Positions 40,822-51,747 of a stretch of DNA of 64,000 bases are shown piece by piece. Location: the NCBI RefSeq assembly GCF_019915265.1, contig NZ_CP082780.1:2418001-2482000 (forward strand), written 5' to 3'. The notes beneath the pieces were generated by a model, which saw only the letters and a program-made list of their open reading frames with translations, did not search any database and was not told the origin of the DNA. The stretch is from Bacillus aquiflavi (lineage in GTDB: Bacteria; Bacillota; Bacilli; Bacillales; Cytobacillaceae). Both the position numbers and the translations under genes were made by a program. Every line of letters begins with the position of its first letter. Position 1 is the stretch's first letter.

Positions 40822-42307
40822 TCACAGATCAGCTTTTAGTTTTAAATCTTTTTTTAAACCGAACTGACGTATTTCAAAAAAAGGTTTATTGCTTTGGCTA
40901 ATAGAAAAACATAGTGCGAAACCGAGCAGCTTTTCGAGTCTTTGTAAATAAATAAGGTTTTCTCCTGTAAATTCAGCCACTACGTCCTTTGATGCTTCAA
41001 TTAAGACAGCCTCATGATCTATAAAGCGGTGCTCCCATAGTTCCCGTTCTAATTGAAAAGCGATTGTTTCGGAACTGAAAACTCGTCCTGTTCCATGACA
41101 AACAGGACATTTTGTAGTCAATGCTTCTGAAAGAGATATCTTTGTTTTTTTTCTTGTCAGCTGTAAAATACCGAGTGGTGTAAAACCGATAATATTTGTT
41201 CTTTTATGATCTTTTGATAATTCTTGTTCCATCTGCTTAATAATTTTATGGCGATCTTCTTCATTTGGCATATCGATCAAATCAATGAGAATGATACCGC
41301 CAATATCTCTGAGACGGAGTTGTCGAGCAATTTCTTTAACAGCCGCTATATTTGTATGTAAAATTGTCTCACGTAAATCATTTTTCCCTAAATATTTCCC
41401 AGTATTTACATCAATAATTGTCAGTGCTTCCGCCTCATCAAAGACAAGATAAGCACCATTATTTAACCAAACAATTCTTTTCAACGTTTTTTCTACTTCA
41501 TTATCTAACTTTTCCGCTGTAAAAATATTTTCTTTTCCAGAGTAAAGAGTAATTGTTAAGTTTTTGCGATTAAATAAAACCTCTTCTATTTTTTTCTTTA
41601 CTTGATGATGATCGACGATCACCTCTGCTGTTTCTACTTGATTAAGTTCTGTTAAAAGCTGCTCAAAAAAAGTATCATTTTCTAGAAGAAGACTTGGTTT
41701 TTTATGCTTTTCGGCTTGTTTTTTAAGCTCTTGATAACTTTGACGCAATTTGTTTAATTCAATTATAACATCATCCTTTGGACCTATTTGACAAGCAGTT
41801 CTAAAAATAAGACCTTCTTGGTCAGCTTTTATGTTATAGCCAATTTTCCGCCAATTTTCCCGAGTTCCATCATTATTCATTTTTTTCGATACGGCGACAT
41901 AGCGCCCATTAGGTAAGTAAATAAGCTTTTCCCCTTGAAACTCAATAATTCCAGTTAGACGCGGGCCTTTTGTACCTGTTGCATCTTTTTCCACTTGTAC
42001 AAGTAGCTTTTCGCCTTGATGAGTAAACGCCGAGATCGGACGTTTTTTTTTGTTTTATTTCGGCATCTTCTTCTGATAATAAATAGGAGGGAAGCTTATT
42101 CCGATGCAGAAACCCTTTTATATCTTCTCCTATATCTACGAAGGCAGCATTCATTCCAGGAAGAATCTTTGTTACGATACCCAAATAAATATTGCCTACT
42201 TTCGATTGCAACTTTGGTTGATGAATGACAACCTTTTCAATAAGGTTATTTTTTAAAATGGCAAATCTTTTCTCTCTTGTTACCGTATTCACAACAATTT
42301 TAATCAA
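40822..42307 (-). pseudogene. rng: RNase E/G family ribonuclease (frameshifted)
   Basis: Endoribonuclease G-like protein, about 495 codons, involved in RNA decay and rRNA processing; B. subtilis lacks it but many Bacillaceae have it. TTG at 42307 with GAGGAA upstream. S1 domain (VGNIYLGIVTKILPGMNAAFVDIG) in the first 85 residues, then a run of nine A (42043-42051) shifts the frame. With one base fewer it reads KQKKRPISAFTHQGEKLLVQ and enters the long second frame. That frame has the catalytic RNase domain (GGIILIDLIDM with the metal aspartates) and the zinc-link CPVCHGTG. One homopolymer base separates it from an intact gene. Confidence 0.86.
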
Positions 42308-42362
42308 ATTTATTCCTCACTTTTTTGCGTCTCTTTATTAGTATACAAAATCATTCATTTTT

Positions 42363-43229
42363 TCAAAAACTATAATGTAAATCACCGATTTTTGCCGTTA
42401 ACAATTTTTCTGTGAAATAAGCATGTAAAAGCTCGTTTTCATCAAGAAAACCACTTTCTGTATCGTTTTTCAAAATAATAATTGGATGCTTATATCCCCG
42501 TTGAAACCGTTCAAGCACATGAATCACTAACTCCTCTTCTCTTACCTTTAGCGGCCGTAAAGAACGAAAATGATCCTTTTTACCAGAATACCGTTCTATT
42601 AAAAAACGCATGAAAACGTAGCGCCGATGCTTCCATTCTTTTGTTAACGAAAACAGCAAAAAGGAAAGAACAATCCAAATATTTAAATGAGTTGGCGATA
42701 TGATTAACACAAATAATATAAAAATAAATATAAAAAAGCCTGAAAGGATTAACGTAGTTTGATGGGCTTTAGGAAATGATTTATATAAAGATAATAATAA
42801 AAAAAGTAATTTTCCGCCGTCTAAAGGCCAAATTGGTAAAAGATTAAACGTTAAAATCATCAAATTATATTTTATAAATAAAATAAAAGAAGCAAATGAG
42901 AGCCATGACAATTCATATAGTAAAATAGCCCCGCCCATCATCCATAAATGCTGTAAGGGACCAGCTAAAACAACAAGTGCCTCTTCTTTTAAAGGACGAT
43001 TCCCGTGTTCATCCATTTCTACTACCCCGCCAAACGGTAGCAATGAAATTCGTTTTATTCTCCACGAAAAAAAAGTAGCAGTTACCGCATGCCCCATTTC
43101 ATGAATAAAAATAATAAACAGCAGCATAAAAAGCTCAAAAAAACGGGCGGTTGCTATGGCAATCGCTATCATTACCCATAAAAGCGAATGAATGTGAATT
43201 TTTTTAAACAATGAACTAAATTTATTCAA
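42363..43229 (-). CDS. spoIVFB: Sporulation intramembrane metalloprotease SpoIVFB
   Basis: 288 aa site-2-protease-like enzyme of the outer forespore membrane that cleaves pro-SigK. Zinc motif HEMGH near residue 43 and the second motif NLLPIWPLDGGKL (Asp ligand) near 135, within about six membrane spans, then a C-terminal CBS-like domain. Overlaps spoIVFA by 8 bases, so the two are co-translated. Activity is held by SpoIVFA and BofA. Confidence 0.95.
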   Translation of the reverse strand: MNKFSSLFKKIHIHSLLWVMIAIAIATARFFELFMLLFIIFIHEMGHAVTATFFSWRIKRISLLPFGGVVEMDEHGNRPLKEEALVVLAGPLQHLWMMGGAILLYELSWLSFASFILFIKYNLMILTFNLLPIWPLDGGKLLFLLLSLYKSFPKAHQTTLILSGFFIFIFILFVLIISPTHLNIWIVLSFLLFSLTKEWKHRRYVFMRFLIERYSGKKDHFRSLRPLKVREEELVIHVLERFQRGYKHPIIILKNDTESGFLDENELLHAYFTEKLLTAKIGDLHYSF

Positions 43230-44031
43230 AGTTAATCACCCGTATTGGATCAATAAAGTCCTCACCTTTTTTAATCGCAAAATAAAATGCTCCTTTTGTA
43301 TCATCAACATTATTCGATACCGTTCCGACTTTTCCGCCTTTTTCGACAAATTCAAATAAATTAACATCAATCGAACTTAAATGTCCATACCATGTTTCAC
43401 TTTGATCCGCGTGTTGAATAATAACTGTTTTTTCTAGTTCATCTTTCATCCCTGCAAATCGAACAATCCCCTCATTCATTGCATCAACTGGCGCTCCCTT
43501 TCCAGTCTCAATCATAATTCCTTGCCCATTTGTCTCAAAATTTTCAACAATTCTCCCTGAAGCTGGTAATGCATATTGTGAATAATTACTCTGTTTACTA
43601 TTGTTCTTTTTCTTCGTTTCTTTGTCATCAAAAAGTGGAAATAACGCAAGCGGTTTTCCAAACTGACCTTCATACCAGTCTGCAACTGCTGCAAATTGAA
43701 AGTCTTGATCCATCGACTTTTTTACAAATGATCTAATTGGTTCTAGAGGGGTAGCTTCATTACGAAATAAGATTGCAACGATTAAAAATAAACATGCAGA
43801 TAATAAAAGCTTAAATAAAAATAAGTTTTTGTTAAATAAAGGATGATGATCTTTTATCCCTTCATGATCATATATAGGTAATTTTTCAAATCCATACCGT
43901 TCTTCATCTTCAGGGAGGAGCGCTTTACTTTTCCATGCAGCTGCTTCTCTTTCCCTTTCCCTCTTTCTTTTTAACATCCTTTTACGAATTTCATCCGCTC
44001 TGGAGCCCATCTGCCCATCAGTTCCTTCCAC
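43222..44031 (-). CDS. spoIVFA: Stage IV sporulation protein FA (SpoIVFB regulator)
   Basis: 269 aa. A cytosolic charged N-terminus, one membrane span near residues 73-92, and an outer LytM/M23-like domain (GRIVENFETNGQGIMIETG, then GHLSSIDVNLFEFVEKGGKVG) whose zinc ligands are only partly kept, as is normal for SpoIVFA. It scaffolds and inhibits SpoIVFB until SpoIVB cleaves it. Upstream 250 bases hold no gene. Confidence 0.93.
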   Translation of the reverse strand: MEGTDGQMGSRADEIRKRMLKRKREREREAAAWKSKALLPEDEERYGFEKLPIYDHEGIKDHHPLFNKNLFLFKLLLSACLFLIVAILFRNEATPLEPIRSFVKKSMDQDFQFAAVADWYEGQFGKPLALFPLFDDKETKKKNNSKQSNYSQYALPASGRIVENFETNGQGIMIETGKGAPVDAMNEGIVRFAGMKDELEKTVIIQHADQSETWYGHLSSIDVNLFEFVEKGGKVGTVSNNVDDTKGAFYFAIKKGEDFIDPIRVINFE

Positions 44032-44287
44032 ATAGTTTGTATCATTTATATGACTTGTCTAAAAAACTATGACATTGAATCGGGATGATGTGCTCACATT
44101 TGTATCTTCTTGGCTTTTAGAAGCAGTTTGAGCTTATTTTTTAAGTGATAATCTAAAATGCGGGATAAGGTGATGCAAGTTCGCAATTCGTTTTAATCAT
44201 TGCTTTACTCTTAATAAAAGAAAAGATAACCTGGCAATTTTCAAATTTATCCATTTAATCCTTATTTTTAATTAGATGAATTAAACA

Positions 44288-45178
44288 CTATTTTAAAAAT
44301 TTATTTATGATATATTCAAAATTAAAATAAGAACGATCAAATCCATATGATAACAATTTTCTCGTCTCAACAAAACGCTGCTCTTCTTCTTCAGCCCCCA
44401 TTACAACCGAGATTAACCTTTTTTCTCCTTGCTTAGCTGTTCCTGCAAAACAATATCCAGCAAGGTCAGTAAATCCTGTTTTTAAACCATCAATTCCATC
44501 AAAATTAAGTTTAGGATCAAATAACATAGCATTTGTATTATAAAGAATAACTCCAGCATAATCCATTTCATATTGATCAAGCCTTGTTGTCTCCAACACT
44601 TCAGGAAAGTCATTAATTAATTGATAAGATAATTTTGCAACATCTATTGCGGTCATTTGCGATTCTTTATTTGCAAGTTGAGAATTTGGTAAACCGGTTG
44701 CATTGACAAAATATGTTTTATCAGATAACCCCATTTCTCTTGCTTTCTTATTCATTAACTCAGTAAAATTCTCTTCACTTCCTGAAATATACTCTGCTAA
44801 TGCCACTGCAGCATTATTCGCTGAAGCAATAACCATTGCACTGAATAAGTCACGTACTGTTAAACGATCCCCAATGTTAACGTTGTTTTTTACCCCATTA
44901 CTATCAACAGTACGATCATTTATTACGATTACATCATTCCAGCTTATTGAACCGTTATGGATTTTCTCTAATACGATATATTCGCTCATTATTTTGGACA
45001 TGCTGGCGGGAGAAGATGGGACATCGCCCTTTTTTTCGAATATAATCTCTCCTGTATCAGCATCCATTAAAACCCCTGATTCAGCACTAATTGTCGGCTT
45101 GCTTAAAAAAAAGGCTCCAAGGAATATTAAAATAATCATTAAAATAAAAGTGATCATTAACGTTTTCAAAATTCTCAT
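44288..45178 (-). CDS. D-alanyl-D-alanine carboxypeptidase (S11, DacF/PBP5-like)
   Basis: 296 aa penicillin-binding protein that trims the terminal D-Ala of peptidoglycan stem peptides. Signal anchor at residues 8-30; active-site SPASMSKIM (S-x-x-K, near residue 57), SANN (S-x-N, near 118) and KTGFT (near 215). It ends soon after the catalytic domain, without the usual PBP5 beta-domain and amphipathic anchor, so the N-terminal anchor probably holds it. It lies 105 bases downstream of a sensor kinase, suggesting control by that two-component system. Confidence 0.9.
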   Translation of the reverse strand: MRILKTLMITFILMIILIFLGAFFLSKPTISAESGVLMDADTGEIIFEKKGDVPSSPASMSKIMSEYIVLEKIHNGSISWNDVIVINDRTVDSNGVKNNVNIGDRLTVRDLFSAMVIASANNAAVALAEYISGSEENFTELMNKKAREMGLSDKTYFVNATGLPNSQLANKESQMTAIDVAKLSYQLINDFPEVLETTRLDQYEMDYAGVILYNTNAMLFDPKLNFDGIDGLKTGFTDLAGYCFAGTAKQGEKRLISVVMGAEEEEQRFVETRKLLSYGFDRSYFNFEYIINKFLK

Positions 45179-45283
45179 TTTTAAACCCCTTTTATCTATT
45201 TGTCATATACATGATAAGTATAATTTCCAACATTTAAAAATGAGAAAAGAAAAAGCAAAGAAATTCTAAAGTTTTTTAAAAAA

Positions 45284-46396
45284 TTATTTAAGGCTCATTT
45301 GAGGTAATTTTACGATAAATATCGTTTTTTCTTCATCACTAAAAGCTTCTATCGTCCCTTCGTGTAATTCAACAATACTTTTGGCAATTGCTAAGCCTAG
45401 CCCTGAACCACCCGTATCTTCTGATCTAGACTTTTCCACTCGATAAAATCGTTCAAAAATAAAAGGCAAATCCATTTTGGGAATCGGTTCACCATAGCTT
45501 GTAATCTCTGTAACGATCACCTGATTCTCTTCGTATGCTTTAATATCGAGGTATTTACCATCTTTTCCATATTTAATTCCATTTAAAATGATATTTTCAA
45601 ACACTCTTGCTAATTTATCGCCATCAGCAAGTACCATTAACTTTACAGGCAGCAAAAATTGTCTGCATTCTAGCTTTGCTTCCTGTAATTGAATACGGAA
45701 TTGAATAATGAGCTGTTCTAACATTTCGCTCATATCAATTGGATTTCTATTTATCTCTATTTTTTTATTTTGAAAACGTGTATATTCAAATAAATCATGA
45801 ATTAAATGATTTAGTCTGATCGCTTTTTCATATGCTACATCAATATAGTAGCGCAGTTCGACTTCATCTTTGTATTTATCTTGATCAATCAGACCTAAAT
45901 AACCGACAATTGATGTTAATGGGGTACGCAAATCATGAGATACGTTTGTAATTAATTCATTCTTCGCTTGTTCTAAACGAAGTTCATCTGCAATTGATGC
46001 TTTCAATTTAGAGACAATATTATTAATATATATTGCGAGTTGACTAAGCTCTTTATGTTGAACGAGAGGTAATTGATGATCAAAGTTACCGTTCGCGATA
46101 TAGTGTACTTCATTGATTATTTGCATAAAACATCTTTCATCGTATTTTTTCTTTTCATGCCGAAAAAACAAAAAAACATAAAACATAAAAACACCTAAAA
46201 TAAACAAATAATATAAAATGAACATTAAAGGCGAGTTTTTTATCGCATCATATTTACCTGGGCCAAAAAGATTGATAAATTCATTAACGAGTCCATGCAA
46301 CGTAGGAGAGGTATAGATTACACCTGTTATAATACGGCTAAGTAAGTTTAGAGTTAGCGGAGTAAGGCAAAATGATAAAATGATCCAGCAAAACAT
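45284..46396 (-). CDS. Sensor histidine kinase
   Basis: 370 aa. Two membrane spans (about residues 2-22 and 58-80) with a short outer loop of about 35 residues, HAMP-like segment, HisKA with the phospho-accepting H in NVSHDLRTPLTS (near 155), and HATPase_c with NIILNGIKYGKDG (N box), DLPFIFERFY (F box) and GGSGLGLAIAKSI (G2 box). The small sensor loop resembles kinases that detect envelope damage or antibiotics within the membrane. It follows the response regulator and precedes a carboxypeptidase. Only ATG available is 46396; upstream codons to 46435 are open without a standard start. Confidence 0.88.
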   Translation of the reverse strand: MFCWIILSFCLTPLTLNLLSRIITGVIYTSPTLHGLVNEFINLFGPGKYDAIKNSPLMFILYYLFILGVFMFYVFLFFRHEKKKYDERCFMQIINEVHYIANGNFDHQLPLVQHKELSQLAIYINNIVSKLKASIADELRLEQAKNELITNVSHDLRTPLTSIVGYLGLIDQDKYKDEVELRYYIDVAYEKAIRLNHLIHDLFEYTRFQNKKIEINRNPIDMSEMLEQLIIQFRIQLQEAKLECRQFLLPVKLMVLADGDKLARVFENIILNGIKYGKDGKYLDIKAYEENQVIVTEITSYGEPIPKMDLPFIFERFYRVEKSRSEDTGGSGLGLAIAKSIVELHEGTIEAFSDEEKTIFIVKLPQMSLK

Positions 46397-46433
46397 TTTC
46401 CACTTAGAGATAAATTTAATATAAATAAAAGGA

Positions 46434-47126
46434 TCATTTTTCTATTTTATAGCCAACTCCCCAAACAGTATGTATTAGCTTTTCCCCATTTGTTGCTTCC
46501 TCTATTTTTTCTCTTAAATTACTAATATGGACCATTACTGTTTTTTTAGAACCATAACCACTCTCTTTCCAAACTCGTTCAAAAATTTCATCTGAGCTAA
46601 ATACTCTACCGGGGTGACTTGCTAATAAAAACAAAATATTAAATTCAATTGAGGTAAGCTTTATATACTTCTGTTCAACTTTCACAGTATGGTGTTTCTT
46701 ATTTATTTCAAGAGAATGAATTCTTAAATCGTCTGACATAGAAGATTGTATTACCTGTTTAAATGAAGATCGCCTTAATAAGGCTTTTACTCTAGCAATT
46801 AACTCTAAAGGATTAAAAGGTTTAATCATATAATCATCTGCACCTGTCATTAATCCAAGATTTTTATCCATATCTCCAGCCCTAGCGCTTAACATTAAAA
46901 TAGGAATACTACTCATACTTCTAATTTGCTTACACACTTCTAATCCATCTATTTTTGGCATCATGATATCTAAAATCATTAAGTCTATTGAATGCTTTCC
47001 GAGTAAAGATAATGCTTCTTCACCATCAAATGCTTATAAAAATAATATATATCTTCATTTTTTTAAATATACTTCTAATAGCTCAACGATCTTTTTATCA
47101 TCATCGACAACTAAAATTGAACTCAT
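46434..47126 (-). pseudogene. OmpR/PhoB-family response regulator (frame disrupted)
   Basis: 231 codons from ATG 47126. Receiver: SSILVVDDDKKIVELLEVYL (acidic pocket DDD), the phospho-acceptor D in MILDIMMPKIDGLEV, K in DDYMIKPFNP. Winged-helix DNA-binding domain in the second half (LTSIEFNILFLLASHPGRVF and GVGYKIEK). Codons 24-31 contain TGA and TAA. Deleting one base of a T7 run (47058-47064) and adding one G near 47034 gives YLKNEDIYYFYKAFDGEEAL, a normal receiver, so two compensating indels are likely. Partner of the kinase downstream. Confidence 0.85.
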
Positions 47127-47289
47127 TCTATTTTTCTATCCCTTCACTCATTTTTACATCTTTTTTTAAGAAACAAGCAATCATTTTGTATAGTAATAAT
47201 ACTTTAGACATCCCTTTTTTACAATATTTTCACTTTTTATTAGTAAATTTAATTATACAGTCAAATGCTCTTGATCTAGATAATAAAAT

Positions 47290-47340
47290 ACCCAATTGGT
47301 AAGCTACAACCTATAAATATAGGCATCTTTCCAATTGGGT
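47290..47340 (-). terminator. Terminator after minD
   Basis: ACCCAATTGG/CCAATTGGGT outer stem (47290-47299 with 47331-47340) and an inner CCTATA/TATAGG-like stem. On the minus strand it is followed by ATTTTATTATC. Ends the mreBCD-minCD unit. Confidence 0.78.
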
Positions 47341-47408
47341 CTTTAAAATGTACAAAATCATATTATTGTTGTTAAGTGATACACCTACTGTGATGTTTTT
47401 TGAAACTC

Positions 47409-48212
47409 TTATTTTACTCCGAATAGTTTTTTAAGCTTTGAAAACATTCCTTGTTTTTCATCATTTAACTGTTGAAGGGGGACTGACTCACCAAGAATTC
47501 TCCTCGCGATATTTCGATAAGCCATGGATGCTTTATTATTTGGATCTAAAGCTATCGGTTCACCTTGATTTGATGCTTTGATTACATTGTCATCATCTGA
47601 GACTATTCCGATCAGATCGATTGATAAATGCATTGTAATTTCATCAACATCTAGCATTTCACCAGTTTTCATTAAATGATTACGAATCCTGTTAATAATT
47701 AACTTTGGGGGAGCGATATGCTCTTCTTTTTCTAATAAGCCGATAATTCGATCTGCATCGCGAATGGCTGAAACTTCTGGAGTTGTAACGACAATCGCTT
47801 GATCTGCTCCTGCAACAGCATTTTTGAATCCTTGCTCTATTCCTGCTGGACAATCAATTAAAATATAGTCATAGTCCTGCTTTAGTTCACTAATATTTTT
47901 TTTCATCTGTTCGGTCGTAATTGCACTTTTATCACTCGTTTGTGCAGCTGGAAGTAAATAAAGTAAATCATCAAACCGCTTATCTTTGACAAGTGCTTGA
48001 TGTATTTTGCATCTTGCTTCTGCTACATCTACGAGATCATAAATAATTCGATTTTCGAGTCCCATTATAACGTCTAAATTACGTAAACCAATATCAGTGT
48101 CCACTAAACATACTCTTTTCCCTCGAAGCGCCAAAGCGGTTCCTACATTAGCTGAAGTCGTTGTCTTACCTACACCGCCTTTTCCTGATGTGATGACAAT
48201 TGCCTCACCCAC
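47409..48212 (-). CDS. minD: Septum site-determining ATPase MinD
   Basis: 267 aa ParA-type ATPase that, with MinC, blocks division at the poles. Deviant Walker A GKGGVGKTT at residues 10-18, switch I/II with DTDIGLRNLD and DCPAGIEQG, and a C-terminal amphipathic membrane helix (GMFSKLKKLFGVK). Three bases separate it from minC. Complete. Confidence 0.97.
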   Translation of the reverse strand: MGEAIVITSGKGGVGKTTTSANVGTALALRGKRVCLVDTDIGLRNLDVIMGLENRIIYDLVDVAEARCKIHQALVKDKRFDDLLYLLPAAQTSDKSAITTEQMKKNISELKQDYDYILIDCPAGIEQGFKNAVAGADQAIVVTTPEVSAIRDADRIIGLLEKEEHIAPPKLIINRIRNHLMKTGEMLDVDEITMHLSIDLIGIVSDDDNVIKASNQGEPIALDPNNKASMAYRNIARRILGESVPLQQLNDEKQGMFSKLKKLFGVK

Positions 48213-48214
48213 TG

Positions 48215-48892
48215 TTACAATCCCCCTTTTAATCTAGTTAAGCTTGGTCTAAGACGCATTAAAGTTTGTAATCTATCAACAGTAATTTTTCCATTTTCAC
48301 TTATGTAAGCACACTGCATCTCACGTTGTTTATTAACAAAATAATCTGGGGAACGATTAATTAACTCACTAATCCGTAACTGGGACGGTGCCATTGCAGA
48401 TGCGGCAATAACTGCTTCCTTGTTACCATTGCAGCCTGCATGCGCAACTCCTTTTAACGCTCCTAAAATATAAATATTTCCTCCAGCCTTAACCATGCCT
48501 CCTGGATTAACATCACCTATTAGTAATAAATCTCCAGGAACCTCAAGAACTTGTCCAGAGCGGATGATTTTAGCTACAGGAATGATTTCCATCTCTTCTA
48601 ACCGCTTAGTTGCTTCTTCCTTCGTTATTACATTGCTTTCGATTTTATCCACAATTAAATTATTTTTGTGGCGGACAAGATATTTTATTTCCTCTTCTTG
48701 TTCTTCAGTTAAATAACGATTGCCTGTTTGAACCCGAACTGAAATAAGCGGTCGTTCCACTTGTTCATGATAGCTGGTAGAAAGTTTTTCATTTAATTCT
48801 AGTAAAAGCTCGGAATACGAACATGAATCATCAAGATGGAGCGTTAATCCAGCTTTCGTTCCTTTTATCATAACATTTTGCTTTTTTTTCAT
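48215..48892 (-). CDS. minC: Septum site-determining inhibitor MinC
   Basis: 225 aa. N-terminal FtsZ-binding domain ([19 protein letters not shown]) and C-terminal beta-helix that binds MinD ([19 protein letters not shown], then [15 protein letters not shown]). Directly precedes minD. Follows mreD by about 75 bases. Confidence 0.95.
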   Translation of the reverse strand: MKKKQNVMIKGTKAGLTLHLDDSCSYSELLLELNEKLSTSYHEQVERPLISVRVQTGNRYLTEEQEEEIKYLVRHKNNLIVDKIESNVITKEEATKRLEEMEIIPVAKIIRSGQVLEVPGDLLLIGDVNPGGMVKAGGNIYILGALKGVAHAGCNGNKEAVIAASAMAPSQLRISELINRSPDYFVNKQREMQCAYISENGKITVDRLQTLMRLRPSLTRLKGGL

Positions 48893-48968
48893 GTCGTAAT
48901 ATTCACCTCAATGGTAAAAAGAATTCGACAAAAGTAGTACCGTTCCCTTTTTTGATAGTAACTTCATT

Positions 48969-49478
48969 TTAGAACTCAATTGCTAATTTCTCAAATTTTT
49001 TTTTCAACGGATATGCGAAAATAATGATAAAAGCTAAATTTAATACGAGTGTAGGGAACAACCGCATTGCAGCAAAGTTCGAAAAGTTCATTTCGGTCAT
49101 ATGTATTAAAAAGTTTATTTCATACACAACAATTTCAAGGATCGTGATCCCAATAATAGTAACAATCACAGAAACGATCACATTAGCCTGTAACACTTTC
49201 ATCACTTTTGACACGATATAAGCAATCAATGGAAATAAAAATAAATATATTCCCAGTATTTCTGTATAAACAACATCGTAGAGCATCCCAAAGATAGCTC
49301 CGTAAAAAATACCGGTCTCTTTATTCGCATATATCGTTAAAAATAATATAAAAGCGAGTAAAAAACGTGGTACAAAAATACGATCGCTATTAAATATTTC
49401 CGCAGATGCTACTTCAACAAATATACTTTCACTTACAAAAACGACTGTAAATAAAGCAGGAAGAAGGAATTTTCTCAT
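48969..49478 (-). CDS. mreD: Rod shape-determining protein MreD
   Basis: 169 aa, about five membrane spans, little conserved beyond hydrophobicity, as usual for MreD. It forms part of the elongasome. ATG overlaps the mreC stop by 4 bases. Called mainly from position in mreBCD. Confidence 0.92.
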   Translation of the reverse strand: MRKFLLPALFTVVFVSESIFVEVASAEIFNSDRIFVPRFLLAFILFLTIYANKETGIFYGAIFGMLYDVVYTEILGIYLFLFPLIAYIVSKVMKVLQANVIVSVIVTIIGITILEIVVYEINFLIHMTEMNFSNFAAMRLFPTLVLNLAFIIIFAYPLKKKFEKLAIEF

Positions 49479-50374
49479 TTTTTCTTCATCTCCTCCTCCT
49501 TCTCAGCCTGTAGTATTTCTTCTAATACTGAGTCGTCCATTTCCTTTTTTGCAACTATGACATGATCAATATCATATAAATCAGCTTCTGGTTTAATGTA
49601 AGCAGTTTGGGTAAGACCAAATTGATCCGGAAATACCTCAACTACTCTTCCAATTACAAGACCCTCTGGAAAAAGACCGCTAAGCCTCGAAGTTACAACA
49701 ATTTGATCCTTTTTCACTTTTGCTTCATAAGGGATTCTTTTTAGTAATAGCATTTTTTTCTCATTATCATAGCCCTCAATCATTCCACTAACTTCGCCAT
49801 TTTCTTCACCTAAAATCGAGGCTGATATGCGATTTTTTGGATCGGTTGTACTTAAAAGCTGGACCGTTGAAGTAAATTGCTGAGGATTTTTTACCTTTCC
49901 AATTAATCCTTTAGATGTAATAACAGCCATATTTGCTTTTATTCCGTGAACACTTCCCTTGTTAATCGTTAAAAGCTCTTGCCAGCGATCAGGATTACGG
50001 GAAATGACAGTTGCTTGTATCGGGTCATATTTTCGTAAGTTCTCTTCTTTTTCTAAAATGCCTCTCAGCTCGATATTCTCTTTGTTTAATTGTTGGACTT
50101 GTGCTTCTAATTGGGCTAAATCATCAAGACGAGATTTTAATTCCTTATTTTCTTTATATGTATTTTGCAAGTCTTTAAGATTATCAAAGAAACCAGCAAC
50201 AGAATTTGCCGGTCTTGAAAAGACATTTTGAACAAAGCCAGTTGTATCCTTAATAAGCTGCTCAGGCCAAGTTAATTTGTCTCGATCCCTTAAAGAAAAT
50301 CCAATTAATGCCACGAGAATAATAATACTGACGAGCAAAATAATTAGGCGTTTATTCAGGAAAAACTGTGGCAT
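49475..50374 (-). CDS. mreC: Rod shape-determining protein MreC
   Basis: 299 aa from ATG 50374, which follows AGAGGTG; an earlier start at 50431 would add a polar 19-residue piece. One N-terminal span (residues 9-27), a coiled coil (about 65-105), then the beta-rich MreC domain with VISRNPDRWQELLTINKGS and GLIGKV. Links cytoplasmic MreB to wall synthases. Confidence 0.95.
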   Translation of the reverse strand: MPQFFLNKRLIILLVSIIILVALIGFSLRDRDKLTWPEQLIKDTTGFVQNVFSRPANSVAGFFDNLKDLQNTYKENKELKSRLDDLAQLEAQVQQLNKENIELRGILEKEENLRKYDPIQATVISRNPDRWQELLTINKGSVHGIKANMAVITSKGLIGKVKNPQQFTSTVQLLSTTDPKNRISASILGEENGEVSGMIEGYDNEKKMLLLKRIPYEAKVKKDQIVVTSRLSGLFPEGLVIGRVVEVFPDQFGLTQTAYIKPEADLYDIDHVIVAKKEMDDSVLEEILQAEKEEEMKKK

Positions 50375-50577
50375 GGAGTACACCTCTATTTTTACGCAGA
50401 TTTTTATCTTGTAACTTTTTGAATTACCCACCGCTTAACAAGCTTGGCTGTTGAAGTGGTGGGTTTTTCATTTTTCCATTAAATATATGATGCTCCCTTT
50501 TTTAAACTCATTCATCTCTCAGCCATTTTCATATACAAATAGTACACAAATAAGGAAGATGTGTTTTGTTGTTATTT

Positions 50578-51597
50578 TTACCGAGAATCGTTCTGTCTAT
50601 TTTTGAATAAATCAATATGATCTAAAGCTTTGCCTGTTCCGATTGCAACACAATCAAGAGTATCTTCTGCAATGATAACAGGCATATGTGTTTCTTTGCT
50701 GATAACTTTGTCCAAGTTACGCAGTAGTGCTCCACCACCTGTTAAAACAATTCCACGATCCATAATATCAGCCGCAAGTTCAGGTGGGGTTTTTTCTAGT
50801 GTATGTTTTACAGTATCAACGATTGCATACACTGTATCGTGTAAAGCGTGTGAAATTTCTTCAGGTGTCACTTCAATTGTCTTTGGTAATCCTGTCACTA
50901 AGTCACGACCGCGAATTTCCATATTATCGATTCCTTCCGGATCACCAGCTGAGCCAATTTCTACTTTAATAATTTCAGAAGTACGGTCACCGATCATTAA
51001 ATTATATTGTTTTCGAATATAGTTAACGATCGCATTGTCCATTTCATCACCAGCGATTCTTATCGATTGGCTTGTTACAATCCCTCCAAGAGAAATAATG
51101 GCAACCTCAGTCGTTCCTCCTCCGATATCAACGACCATACTGCCGGTAGGCTCCCACACAGGAAGGTTAGCCCCAATAGCCGCTGCAAACGGTTCTTCAA
51201 TAGGATAAGCATCCCTTGCACCTGCTTGCCTTGTCGCATCGATAACAGCACGCTGCTCAACAGCGGTAATGCCAGATGGTATACAAACCATCACATAAGG
51301 TTTACGAGCAAATAAACCTTTATTTTTTGCCTGGTTTATGTAGTATTTCATCATAGTTGCTGTCGTTTCGTAGTCAGCAATTACTCCGTCTTTCATTGGA
51401 CGTAATGCAACTACACTACCAGGAGTACGGCCAATCATGTTTTTTGCATCATTACCGACTGCTACTATTTGCTTTGTATCCGTTTGAAATGAGACAACGG
51501 AAGGCTCTCTCACAACAACGCCTTTTCCTTTCACAAAAACGAGCGTATTTGCCGTTCCTAAGTCAATTCCGAGATCTTTAGTCCCTAATCCAAGCAT
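50578..51597 (-). CDS. mreB: Rod shape-determining actin-like protein MreB
   Basis: 339 aa actin homologue that guides lateral wall synthesis. [18 protein letters not shown] (phosphate 1) near the N-terminus, [18 protein letters not shown] (phosphate 2) near 160, and [15 protein letters not shown] (adenosine motif) near 285. First gene of mreBCD-minCD, just downstream of radC as in B. subtilis. Confidence 0.98.
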   Translation of the reverse strand: MLGLGTKDLGIDLGTANTLVFVKGKGVVVREPSVVSFQTDTKQIVAVGNDAKNMIGRTPGSVVALRPMKDGVIADYETTATMMKYYINQAKNKGLFARKPYVMVCIPSGITAVEQRAVIDATRQAGARDAYPIEEPFAAAIGANLPVWEPTGSMVVDIGGGTTEVAIISLGGIVTSQSIRIAGDEMDNAIVNYIRKQYNLMIGDRTSEIIKVEIGSAGDPEGIDNMEIRGRDLVTGLPKTIEVTPEEISHALHDTVYAIVDTVKHTLEKTPPELAADIMDRGIVLTGGGALLRNLDKVISKETHMPVIIAEDTLDCVAIGTGKALDHIDLFKNRQNDSR

Positions 51598-51747
51598 AAA
51601 CGGTATCTCCCTTTCTGAATACGAATTGCAATTTAAGTTAAAGCTTTATTATTTCAAAAATCGAATAGTCTTATAATACGTTTTCATTATTGATTCAGTC
51701 AAAGCCGTAAACAATATTATAACGTACAGGAAAAAAAAATCATAGTC

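Noticed and set aside
50427-50465. Hairpin ACCCACC/GGTGGGT between mreB and mreC, with a T-run on the plus strand
   Set aside because: The T-run is on the strand opposite to the operon and no plus-strand gene ends there, so a terminator for mreB is not supported; it could be a processing site.
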